Positions 7,706-14,406 of a DNA stretch of 17,681 nucleotides are shown piece after piece. Source of the DNA: Flavobacteriaceae bacterium UBA6231 (GTDB lineage Bacteria > Bacteroidota > Bacteroidia > Flavobacteriales > Flavobacteriaceae); contig DJWL01000143.1 of NCBI GenBank assembly GCA_002441545.1, positions 1 through 17,681 on the forward strand, written 5' to 3'. The notes under the pieces are model-generated. The model made no database searches. It was not told where the DNA came from and was given only the letters and a program-made list of their open reading frames with translations. A program made the translations under genes and the position numbers. Position 1 is the first letter of the stretch; every line of letters starts with the position of its first letter.

Positions 7706-8689
7706 TTAAAGTGAAAATACTTCTTTGTTATGCCATTGAAGGGATTCTGGAGAAGGATACCAATTCACTTTTTTGGGAAGTGAAATTTGCTTACCATTAA
7801 ATTGAGATAGAGAGAAAACAGAATCATTTTCTTTAATTGTTGGTGATATTCTAACAATGTAATCTTGATTGATAGTAATTAAACCTCTATCAAAAGCTCT
7901 ATGAAGGTTAGGAGATAGGGATAAGCCATTAGGGATGGTATCATCATTCGAAATACTGAATGGTATGATATGACAAGCATCTATCATTTGAGCATTTTTT
8001 GATGATTCAATACGCATTCCAGAAATACAGCAGCTATAATTGTAAATTTTTGGAATCGTCTTTTTAAATAAACCACCTCTAATAAATAATTCTTCTTCAT
8101 AGTCATCATCTTCTAATGTAGTTCTTAGTTCTTTTAAATGATTTTGATACTCAGATTTAGGTTCATTCAATATCTGATCCTCAATTTTTGCTTCTAGTTT
8201 ATTTATTTGAAATAAGCTTAGGGAATAATTTGAATTAGCTGATGTAAAGTATTTATGAATGATAATTTGTTCTAAAATATTTCTTGAAAAACCATCAGAT
8301 AACAAAATAAATAGGTCTTTATCAATTTCAGCAAAAGCAATAGACTCTTTAAGGTTTTTAAAACTTTTAATGCTTTTTGAATTATTTACTTTGAGTTCCA
8401 TTCCTGGTTTAGTAACTAAATGCCAAAAAGGTTCGCTTCTCATATGGAAAAAGGGAAGTGCGAAATTGTTAACATGAGGCGTATCAACCATAATACTCCA
8501 AATATTTTTATATTCTAAAAGCAGCTCAGGCGTTATAAATAGTCTATTGGTTGTAATCTCTTTTTTTTGGATGAGACTTGCAATAGCTAGTAATAAAATG
8601 GGCTTATGTGGAGCTTTTCCAAGACCTTTGTTAAAACCTCGATTGAGTGTTTCAAATAAATGAATGTATTTGTCTATTGGTGTAATCAT
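7706..8689 (-). CDS. HNH endonuclease, probable modified-DNA restriction enzyme
   Basis: A 327-residue nuclease. The C-terminal half has the HNH core: YSCCISGM (218-225), then MIDACHIIPFS (235-245) and NGLSLSPNLHRAFDRG (254-269), with His 240, Asn 261 and His 263 as likely catalytic or metal residues. The N-terminal half, with KAPHKPILLLAIASLI (25-40) and ALPFFHMRSEPFWHL (77-91), resembles the sulfur-binding domain of ScoMcrA-type enzymes that cut phosphorothioated DNA. That link is from memory of the motif layout and not proven. Role inferred: type IV-like restriction of modified foreign DNA. I chose the ATG at 8689; a TTG three codons upstream is possible. It follows the AbiEii-like gene by 63 bases on the same strand, so it may be the last gene of the defence operon. 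No modification enzymes are present in the window. Confidence 0.8.
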   Translation of the reverse strand: MITPIDKYIHLFETLNRGFNKGLGKAPHKPILLLAIASLIQKKEITTNRLFITPELLLEYKNIWSIMVDTPHVNNFALPFFHMRSEPFWHLVTKPGMELKVNNSKSIKSFKNLKESIAFAEIDKDLFILLSDGFSRNILEQIIIHKYFTSANSNYSLSLFQINKLEAKIEDQILNEPKSEYQNHLKELRTTLEDDDYEEELFIRGGLFKKTIPKIYNYSCCISGMRIESSKNAQMIDACHIIPFSISNDDTIPNGLSLSPNLHRAFDRGLITINQDYIVRISPTIKENDSVFSLSQFNGKQISLPKKVNWYPSPESLQWHNKEVFSL

Positions 8690-8752
8690 TCTTAACAAAT
8701 CTAACGATTGTGGTTAATAAATTTCAGCATCAATAGATGAAATTTTCTGAAT

Positions 8753-9394
8753 TCAATAGGCATTAATGATCTCAACGATATCCTCTTTAATAAATTCCCA
8801 GTGTTTACCTAAATAGCAAATAGGTTCGAAGTCATGATCAGCTTGTGTGAAATCAACAAAGTTTTTTAGTATTAATTTGGGGTCATGAGTATAAGGATAA
8901 CGCTGTTCGTGTAATTGTAACATTTTTTCAATGGAATATGAATTAAAGAGTTCATGTAAATCCCAAAAATCTTTTTTTCTCCCGCCTCGTTGAATCACAT
9001 CCAGTTTCATAGCGATTATTTCTTCTATAGTGGCCATTCTGATAGTATCTTCTATAAAAGCAGGTTGAATATAGTCATCGGTGTAAAAAATATCCAATTT
9101 CAAGGTATTTTCTTTAGAATGACCTATAAAATAAGATTTCCCTAAGCCAACATCTATATCTTTTAGATGGTCCACATAGGTGAAATTTTCATTCAAGTAA
9201 TCTTCAATTTCGTTAAAATTAATAGTACCATAAGGCGCATCACTAAACAAATCAATATCGATAGATTCTCTATGTCCAAGTCTTAAGCTTAGGGCTGTAC
9301 CTCCAACTAATCTAAACGTTTTGAATATTTCAGCGTTTATTAGTTTAATCAAACTTTCTCGAAGTAAATCGTTTACTGTATTGTAATGTAACAT
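8753..9394 (-). CDS. AbiEii/AbiGii-type nucleotidyltransferase toxin
   Basis: A 213-residue protein of the AbiEii family (PF08843), nucleotidyltransferase toxins of abortive-infection and type IV toxin-antitoxin pairs; characterised relatives inhibit growth through nucleotide transfer to tRNA. The active-site block is GGTALSLRLGHR (31-42) followed by SIDIDLF (44-50), with Asp 46 and Asp 48 as the metal-binding pair. A second block, MATIEEIIAMKLDVI followed by RGGRKKDFWDLHEL, is the conserved Lys/Asp segment. It is shorter than classical AbiEii (about 300 residues), lacking much of the C-terminal helical part, as is common in Bacteroidota members. The start lies 15 bases after the stop of the antitoxin-like gene, a normal antitoxin-first order. 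Confidence 0.88.
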   Translation of the reverse strand: MLHYNTVNDLLRESLIKLINAEIFKTFRLVGGTALSLRLGHRESIDIDLFSDAPYGTINFNEIEDYLNENFTYVDHLKDIDVGLGKSYFIGHSKENTLKLDIFYTDDYIQPAFIEDTIRMATIEEIIAMKLDVIQRGGRKKDFWDLHELFNSYSIEKMLQLHEQRYPYTHDPKLILKNFVDFTQADHDFEPICYLGKHWEFIKEDIVEIINAY

Positions 9395-9409
9395 CCAGTT
9401 ATTAAATAG

Positions 9410-9895
9410 TTATATATGTGAAACGGTATAGGGTTTACGAGTTGCAGATTGCAAGGCATTATCAACTTTTTTAGAACCATAAAAGCGACGAATTTCATTT
9501 TTTTCTTCCTCATTACCACGTTCAAAAACGCGTTTAACAACGGCTTTATACTGTTTGTTCCAATCAATTTTAAATATATCGGTGTCCCAAAAAAGAGACT
9601 TTCTTAAAATAGATAGATTTGGTGTTCCTAAATGTTGTGATTTTTTTTCTTTGTCGATGTCGTAATACGTTTGTAAAAGGGCTAGTGTGCCCTCTTCCAT
9701 ATCTAATTTATGCTCAATCTTTAATGCCATGGCCGTATTAAGACTTCTTTTGCCTTTAGTAATAGCATTAAGCGTTTGTGGATGTTCGTTTATAGATATA
9801 GCAAATGGACGTTGACGAATCATGCGTTTCTTAAACTCACGTTCCAAAATAAACCCTGGGTGAATTCCTTTGTATTTTTTTATATACATATTCAT
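9410..9895 (-). CDS. XRE/HigA-like antitoxin with DUF6922-like C-terminal domain
   Basis: A 161-residue DNA-binding protein, probable antitoxin and autorepressor of the AbiEii-like toxin gene behind it. The N-terminal part (about 10-75) is a helix-turn-helix of the plasmid-maintenance antidote type: HPGFILEREFKKRMI, QTLNAITKGKRSLNTAMAL and KLDMEEGTLALLQTYYDI. The C-terminal part, SLFWDTDIFKIDWNKQYK then AVVKRVFERGNEEEKNEIRRF, matches the DUF6922 pattern that I associate with such pairs in Bacteroidota. Two in-frame ATGs, at 9895 and 9889, are both possible starts. A promoter-like TATATTTG and an overlapping inverted repeat stand immediately upstream, which fits self-repression and a leaderless or very short-leader mRNA. 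Classical AbiEi antitoxins have another architecture, so this is a variant pairing. Confidence 0.82.
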   Translation of the reverse strand: MNMYIKKYKGIHPGFILEREFKKRMIRQRPFAISINEHPQTLNAITKGKRSLNTAMALKIEHKLDMEEGTLALLQTYYDIDKEKKSQHLGTPNLSILRKSLFWDTDIFKIDWNKQYKAVVKRVFERGNEEEKNEIRRFYGSKKVDNALQSATRKPYTVSHI

Positions 9896-9899
9896 AATA

Positions 9900-9921
9900 C
9901 AAATATAAACATTTTTGTTTA
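9900..9921 (-). promoter_or_regulatory. Promoter box and overlapping operator of the defence operon
   Basis: On the minus strand TATATTTG (complement of 9900-9907) fits the TAnnTTTG box. It overlaps the inverted repeat TAAACA-TTTT-TGTTTA (9906-9921). No good TTG box is seen at the expected distance, so the promoter may depend on an extended or A/T-rich upstream part. Transcription would start near the ATG at 9895. Confidence 0.45.
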
Positions 9922-10020
9922 CATTTTAAAAAAAATAAAATGACAGAAATGGTTTTCTAAAACGATTATTTTTAGGAGTATGAGTATGTCTTGTGGTTTT
10001 AAATTGTTTTTAGATTGTTG

Positions 10021-10052
10021 CATATATTTCATATTGCGATATGCGATATATG
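10021..10052. repeat. Nested inverted repeat between two regulator genes
   Basis: CATATAT-TT-CATAT-TGCG-ATATG-CG-ATATATG, a symmetric arrangement of a 7-base and a 5-base pair of arms over 32 bases. It lies about 70 bases after the stop of the small XRE gene and about 125 bases before the antitoxin start. It has no T-run on either strand. It could be a transcript-end hairpin or a binding site. Confidence 0.45.
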
Positions 10053-10119
10053 TAATTATTAAACTAATTAAATGCTTTGTTTTAGGCGAGTATGTAGATA
10101 AACAGATATATTAATTATT

Positions 10120-10485
10120 CTATAAAATCAAAGAGTTAAATTTGTTTGAAATTGTGATTTTTAAATTTTTATAGTACTCTTTTTTTTCTTCAGTAAGTTT
10201 TTCTTCTAATTTAATAGATTCATTCACTATTGATAATAGTTCATTTTTCGATTTTAATTCAAATAAATTACAAAAATCTAAATTAAGTTGTTGGCTGATA
10301 GAGTATATTTTATCCCAACTACTGGTGCTTTCAAATCTTTCAACTCTACCTACCATTGTTGGATTTGTTCCTAAATTTAGTGAAAGACTATGTTGAGAAA
10401 GACCTTTTTTAAGTCTAGCAAATCTAAGAATACACCCTATTTGAATGTTTAGAAGGTTTAATTCTATTTCACTATATTTTTTCAT
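10120..10485 (-). CDS. Small XRE-family transcriptional regulator
   Basis: A 121-residue protein with a helix-turn-helix of the XRE/Cro type at about 12-70: IGCILRFARLKKGLSQHSLS, then LGTNPTMVGRVER with a serine-rich turn, and SISQQLNLDFCNLFELK. The C-terminal 45 residues are a charged helix with a coiled-coil look (ESIKLEEKLTEEKKEYYKNLK), probably for dimerisation. No enzymatic domain. It is read away from a 38-base perfect palindrome that starts 24 bases upstream of the ATG, an obvious candidate operator for itself and for the rightward transcript on the other side. Regulators like this often keep mobile elements silent. It is not clearly part of the toxin-antitoxin operon to its left, from which 224 bases separate it. 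The coding region is very A/T-rich. Confidence 0.82.
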   Translation of the reverse strand: MKKYSEIELNLLNIQIGCILRFARLKKGLSQHSLSLNLGTNPTMVGRVERFESTSSWDKIYSISQQLNLDFCNLFELKSKNELLSIVNESIKLEEKLTEEKKEYYKNLKITISNKFNSLIL

Positions 10486-10508
10486 ATAGTAAAAATTGTA
10501 AAAATTGC

Positions 10509-10546
10509 AATATTTATTCGATACAAATTTGTATCGAATAAATATT
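10509..10546. promoter_or_regulatory. 38-base perfect palindrome, probable operator of the XRE regulator
   Basis: The left arm AATATTTATTCGATACAAA (10509-10527) is exactly complementary to 10528-10546 with no spacer. It sits between the leftward XRE gene and a rightward promoter-like site whose TTTG overlaps its right edge. Length and perfection go beyond chance in A/T-rich DNA, and the inner TTCGATAC core is not simple A/T. Confidence 0.75.
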
Positions 10547-10578
10547 TGTGTATATTAGCCATTGAATTATTATTTTTG
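10545..10578 (+). promoter_or_regulatory. Rightward promoter-like site beside the palindrome
   Basis: TTTG (10545-10548), 22 bases, then TATTTTTG (10571-10578), matching TAnnTTTG. Spacing is at the long end of the Bacteroidota range. Transcription would begin near 10583 and run into the structured stretch that ends in a terminator at 10753. Confidence 0.45.
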
Positions 10579-10582
10579 CGAT

Positions 10583-10753
10583 TCTTCATATCAAAATATT
10601 GAAGCATTCGCTTTGAATCTCGACTTTGAAAACTGGTAATTTTTGCAACGAGATGATAAGTAAGATGCTCACGCCTTAGGGTGTGGGCTCACTTATTGTT
10701 GCAGGGTATACCAGTACCTCAAGGTCAATAAGCTGAGTTCCACGCCTTTTTTT
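10583..10753 (+). ncRNA. Candidate structured noncoding RNA of about 170 bases
   Basis: No open frame of note, but dense pairing. ATCTCG (10617-10622) pairs with CGAGAT (10649-10654). GCTCACGCC (10667-10675) pairs with GGTGTGGGC (10680-10688) over a four-base loop. The 3' arm of that hairpin can instead pair with CCACGCC (10740-10746) and TGAG (10734-10737), extended by CTTATTG (10692-10698) with CAATAAG (10726-10732), and this long stem is followed by seven T. The two states exclude each other, as in an attenuator or switch. The stretch GGGTATACCAGTACCTC in the apical part looks like a conserved core. I cannot name the family. The 5' end is inferred from the promoter-like site only. Confidence 0.5.
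10680..10753 (+). terminator. Intrinsic terminator of the structured RNA
   Basis: A long hairpin with pairs GGTGTGG/CCACGCC (one G-T), CTCA/TGAG and CTTATTG/CAATAAG, broken by a bulge and a small internal loop, followed directly by TTTTTTT (10747-10753). Its base overlaps the alternative upstream hairpin at 10667-10688. Confidence 0.75.
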
Positions 10754-11248
10754 GTATCTATACATTTTAGGGTTTTATTCAGCATATTCTTAGCGTTTTT
10801 TTGATTGTTTTGGAATGGTAAAGGGTCCCTTTTAAGCTAAAAACAGTATGCAAGACAGGTTTTGTATGGTAAAACAAAATAGTTCGTTTCAACATGGTTC
10901 GATGTTGGAGCATACCGTGTTTGATATCTTGTTTAGTAAAAAGCCTAAAAACCCAATATAATAGTTACTTGTTATGGGATGGACGTCTTACATCATTTTC
11001 GGATAACGCTATTCTTTTTTCTCCCATAATTAACGATTACACTTTTTTTAAATCCGAGTACTTAAGGGTTTCCATACCTAAAACGCTATGCGTTTCATGT
11101 TATAAAACACCCTTTGAATTAGTTGGAAAGACACCGCCACCGTTTGGCTACAATTGACTGCGGTGGTTGGCTTTCCGTAATGATAGATTACTAACTAATA
11201 TCAAATACAAATGCCTATGATATAAAACCAAATACAAATACAAAAAAA
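10754..11248. other. Gene-free stretch with small dyads
   Basis: I see no credible gene here. It holds several dyads: AAAGGG-T-CCCTTT (10820-10832), CAACAT with ATGTTG, loop GGTTCG (around 10889-10906), the GGAAAG...CTTTCC hairpin listed separately, and two copies of CAAATACAAAT (11202-11212 and 11229-11239) before the susC leader. An 87-codon frame at 10894-11157 is not convincing. The stretch may be the remnant of a mobile element or a long regulatory leader region. Confidence 0.5.
11125..11176. repeat. Two-step inverted repeat upstream of susC
   Basis: GGAAAG (11125-11130) pairs with CTTTCC (11171-11176), and further in CCACCG with CGGTGG around an 18-base loop, with a short unpaired part between the helices. 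No T-run follows on the plus strand. Confidence 0.5.
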
Positions 11249-11283
11249 CCTCCAACAAACTTTTTGCACAGTCTTGTAGGAGG
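11249..11283 (-). terminator. Minus-strand terminator in the susC leader
   Basis: CCTCCAACAA (11249-11258) pairs with TTGTAGGAGG (11274-11283) except for one mismatch. On the minus strand the stem is followed by seven T (complement of 11242-11248). It would stop leftward transcription coming from within susC. No leftward gene is present there, which suggests an antisense transcript or a leader hairpin with accidental T-run. Confidence 0.5.
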
Positions 11284-11325
11284 CTCCGATTAACAAAAAA
11301 ATATGTTTAATACTAATTCAAAATT

Positions 11326-14300
11326 ATGAAAAATAATCCAATATATGCGGGTAGGCTTGTCCTATTCTGTGTTATCCAAATCTTTTGTGTCTCATTGTAT
11401 GCCCATAGCTTAGCTAATATTGAGATGTTATATGCCAACACACATGTTGTTGGTTTAATGCCACAGTCCCAGATTCATGGTAAAATCACTGATAGTAATG
11501 GTGTGCCTTTGGCAGGAGTGTCCATTATAGTCAAAGGAACTCAGAGAGGAACGACCTCCGATTTTAACGGTGGGTATACTCTAGATGTTAATGATAACCA
11601 GGTGTTGGTATTCTCCTTTGTTGGTTTTAAAACTCAAGAAATTCCTGTACATAGTCGTAATGAGTTAAATGTCATCATGGAACCCGAGGTCATGTCCTTG
11701 GATACCGTAGAGATCAACGCAGGATATTATCGAGTGAAAGATAGAGAACGTACTGGAAATATTGGCAAAATCGATGCTAAAACTATAGAGATACAACCCG
11801 TTAACAATCCATTGGGAGCTATGCAAGGACACGTATCTGGTGTAAATATTGTTCAGGCCACAGGGGTTCCTGGAGGTGGTTTCGATATTGAAATTAGAGG
11901 AAAGAATTTTATCAACGGAAATACACAACCATTATTTATTATTGATGGTGTTCCATTTGATGTTCAGTCTTTAGAAGATCGCTATATCTCAGGATCTATT
12001 AATTCCGGAAATGTAAGTCCGTTAAATGCAATGGATCCCACCAGCATCGAAAGTATTGAAGTTCTTAAAGATGCCGATGCTACAGCGATATATGGTTCTA
12101 GAGGTGCAAATGGGGTGGTATTAATTACCACCAAAAAAGGTAAAGCGGGAACAGTAAAAACCACTATAAATATTAGCACGTCCCTAGGCCATGTCAGTCA
12201 CTACTTAGACCTAATGAATACAGAGCAATATTTAGAGGTTCGTAAAGAAGCTCTAGAGAATAGTGGATGGGATATTAATAATCCAGGCAGCATTTATTCA
12301 TGGCCGGATTTAGTTAGTTGGAGCCAAACACGATATACTGATTGGCAAAAAACATTAATTGGAGGAACTGCCTATAGAAATTATGCCAAATTAAGTTTCT
12401 CGGGAGGAAGTGAAAGAACTCAATTCTTGCTAGGCGGGTCCTTTCAAAATGAATCGACTGTTTTTCCTGGCAATTCCAGTTATAAAAAGGGTTCCATATT
12501 TAATACTATCAACCATAGTTCCAGTGATGATCGATTTAAAATTAATATGTCGTTAAATTATACCACTGACGATAATAACCTTCCACGCACGGATTTAACT
12601 CAAAACGCCTATGAATTACCTCCAAATGCTCCTGAGTTATATGACGAACTTGGCAACCTTAATTGGGAAAATGGCACTTTTGACAATCCCTTAGCTTATC
12701 TTGAGGAAAAGTACAAAGTAAAGACATCCAACCTGTTACTTAATACAAGCTTGTCCTATGAAATTTTTCCCAACCTTCATCTGAAAGCTAATCTTGGATA
12801 TAGCAAATATCAACTAGATTCAGACCGTATTTTGCCTAATACATCAAGAAACCCAATAAAGTTTTTCTTTTTTACACCTCAGAACTATTCTAATGTCACT
12901 ATTAATGCTTCTGAACGAAGTTCTTGGATTATGGAACCACAAATCAGTTGGGGTTCAGATTTTGGAAAAGCCAAGATTAATGTGCTAGTTGGAACAACGT
13001 TTCAGAAACAAAAAACCGAACAATTGACCATTTTAGGTCGAGGGTTTCCAAATAATAATCTAATCTATAATCTTTCCGCTGCAAAAACAGTGCAGAATTT
13101 AACAGATTCCGATAGTGAATATAATTACCATGCCATCTTTGGACGTGTGAATGTAAATTACGATGGAAAATACATCATCAATGTCACTGGTAGAAGGGAT
13201 GGTTCCTCTCGTTTTGGCTCAGGAAAACAGTTTGGGAATTTTGGCGCTATAGGAATAGGTTGGCTCTTTTCTGAAGAACGTATGTTTAAAGAGGGGTCCG
13301 TATTAAGTTTTGGCAAACTTAGAGCAAGTTATGGTATTACTGGTAGTGATAATATAGGGGATTACAAGTATTTAAGTACATATGCCATCACTGGAAACGA
13401 TTATAATGGAACCAGTATTTTGGAACCTACAGGGGTTTTTAATCCAAAGTTTGGTTGGGAATCTAATAATAAATTGGAGACTGCCATAGAGCTTGGATTT
13501 TTTAACGATCGAATTCTGCTTAATACATCTTGGTATCGAAACCGCTCATCCAATCAGTTGGTGGGATTGCCTTTGGCTGCTACCACAGGATTTAGTTCGT
13601 TAACGGGTAATTTTGACGCGACCGTTGAAAATTCTGGATGGGAATTCGATTTGAGAATACTAACTATTAAAAATAAGACATTTAATTGGACTAGTACTTT
13701 TAATCTTAGTGTGCCTAAAAATAAATTGAAGTCATTCCCGGGTCTTAGTGCCTCAACTTTTGCTAATCGCTATATCATAGGACAACCACTTACCATTGCA
13801 AGATTGTATCATTCATTGGGCGTTGATACGGACACAGGAATTTACCAATTTGAAGACTATAATTCAGATGGGGAGATCAGAAGTACAGATGATAAAGAAT
13901 GGATTGTAGATTTTGCACCAAAAATTTTTGGAGGCTTTGGAAATACCCTGAGTTATAAGGGGATATCTTTAAACGTTTTTTTTCAGTTTAAAAAGCAAAA
14001 TGCCTATAACAGGAAACGAAGCAGAGCCAATCCTGGAGTTTTGTCCAACGGTTCGATAGAACTTTTAAATCGTTGGCAGGCACCAGGGGATCAAACAGAT
14101 GTGATGCGAGCAAGTTATAGTGAAAGTGCAGTTAGGCAGGTGCTAACAAATTATAACGAAAGCAGTGGTGCGGTTTCAGATGCTTCTTTTATTCGCCTTC
14201 AAAATATAGATCTTAATTATAGACTGGCTCCTAATTTCTTAATGAAGGACGTAGATATTACCATTTATTTACAAGGTCAGAACTTGTTTACTATTACAGG

Positions 14301-14388
14301 ATTCGACGGTCCAGATCCAGAACACCCCTATTATTATACGTTACCACCACTTCGTCAAATTACGCTTGGCTTAAAACTAGGATTTTAA
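11326..14388 (+). CDS. SusC/RagA-family TonB-linked outer-membrane protein
   Basis: A 1020-residue TonB-dependent transporter of the SusC family, which imports oligomers (glycans, peptides or other compounds) across the outer membrane with its SusD partner. After a signal peptide (hydrophobic LVLFCVIQIFCVSLYA, 11-26) comes a carboxypeptidase-regulatory-like domain (about 49-118: IHGKITDSNGVPLAGVSII, FSFVGFKTQEIPV), then the plug (about 140-275) with GGGFDIEIRGKNFINGNTQP, PLFIIDGVPFD and VLKDADATAIYGSRGANGVV. The remaining 740 residues form the barrel, ending in RQITLGLKLGF with a C-terminal Phe. The pattern GYYRVKDRERTGNIGKI before the plug is typical of a subgroup I know from loci with peptidase or thioredoxin genes instead of sugar enzymes; that is inference. 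It is first in a likely susC-susD-tlpA operon. No STN domain is seen, so signalling to an anti-sigma factor is unlikely. Confidence 0.95.
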   Translation: MKNNPIYAGRLVLFCVIQIFCVSLYAHSLANIEMLYANTHVVGLMPQSQIHGKITDSNGVPLAGVSIIVKGTQRGTTSDFNGGYTLDVNDNQVLVFSFVGFKTQEIPVHSRNELNVIMEPEVMSLDTVEINAGYYRVKDRERTGNIGKIDAKTIEIQPVNNPLGAMQGHVSGVNIVQATGVPGGGFDIEIRGKNFINGNTQPLFIIDGVPFDVQSLEDRYISGSINSGNVSPLNAMDPTSIESIEVLKDADATAIYGSRGANGVVLITTKKGKAGTVKTTINISTSLGHVSHYLDLMNTEQYLEVRKEALENSGWDINNPGSIYSWPDLVSWSQTRYTDWQKTLIGGTAYRNYAKLSFSGGSERTQFLLGGSFQNESTVFPGNSSYKKGSIFNTINHSSSDDRFKINMSLNYTTDDNNLPRTDLTQNAYELPPNAPELYDELGNLNWENGTFDNPLAYLEEKYKVKTSNLLLNTSLSYEIFPNLHLKANLGYSKYQLDSDRILPNTSRNPIKFFFFTPQNYSNVTINASERSSWIMEPQISWGSDFGKAKINVLVGTTFQKQKTEQLTILGRGFPNNNLIYNLSAAKTVQNLTDSDSEYNYHAIFGRVNVNYDGKYIINVTGRRDGSSRFGSGKQFGNFGAIGIGWLFSEERMFKEGSVLSFGKLRASYGITGSDNIGDYKYLSTYAITGNDYNGTSILEPTGVFNPKFGWESNNKLETAIELGFFNDRILLNTSWYRNRSSNQLVGLPLAATTGFSSLTGNFDATVENSGWEFDLRILTIKNKTFNWTSTFNLSVPKNKLKSFPGLSASTFANRYIIGQPLTIARLYHSLGVDTDTGIYQFEDYNSDGEIRSTDDKEWIVDFAPKIFGGFGNTLSYKGISLNVFFQFKKQNAYNRKRSRANPGVLSNGSIELLNRWQAPGDQTDVMRASYSESAVRQVLTNYNESSGAVSDASFIRLQNIDLNYRLAPNFLMKDVDITIYLQGQNLFTITGFDGPDPEHPYYYTLPPLRQITLGLKLGF

Positions 14389-14406
14389 CCTTAAAACTAT
14401 ACAATC

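Noticed and set aside
8690..8698. TTG start three codons upstream for the HNH nuclease
   Set aside because: An ATG at 8689 is available, and the extra residues (Met/Leu, Leu, Arg) add nothing recognisable; TTG starts are less likely here.
10894..11157. An 87-codon plus-strand frame in the long gene-free stretch
   Set aside because: The predicted peptide has no signal, domain or regular composition, crosses two inverted repeats and lacks a sensible leader. It looks like a chance frame.
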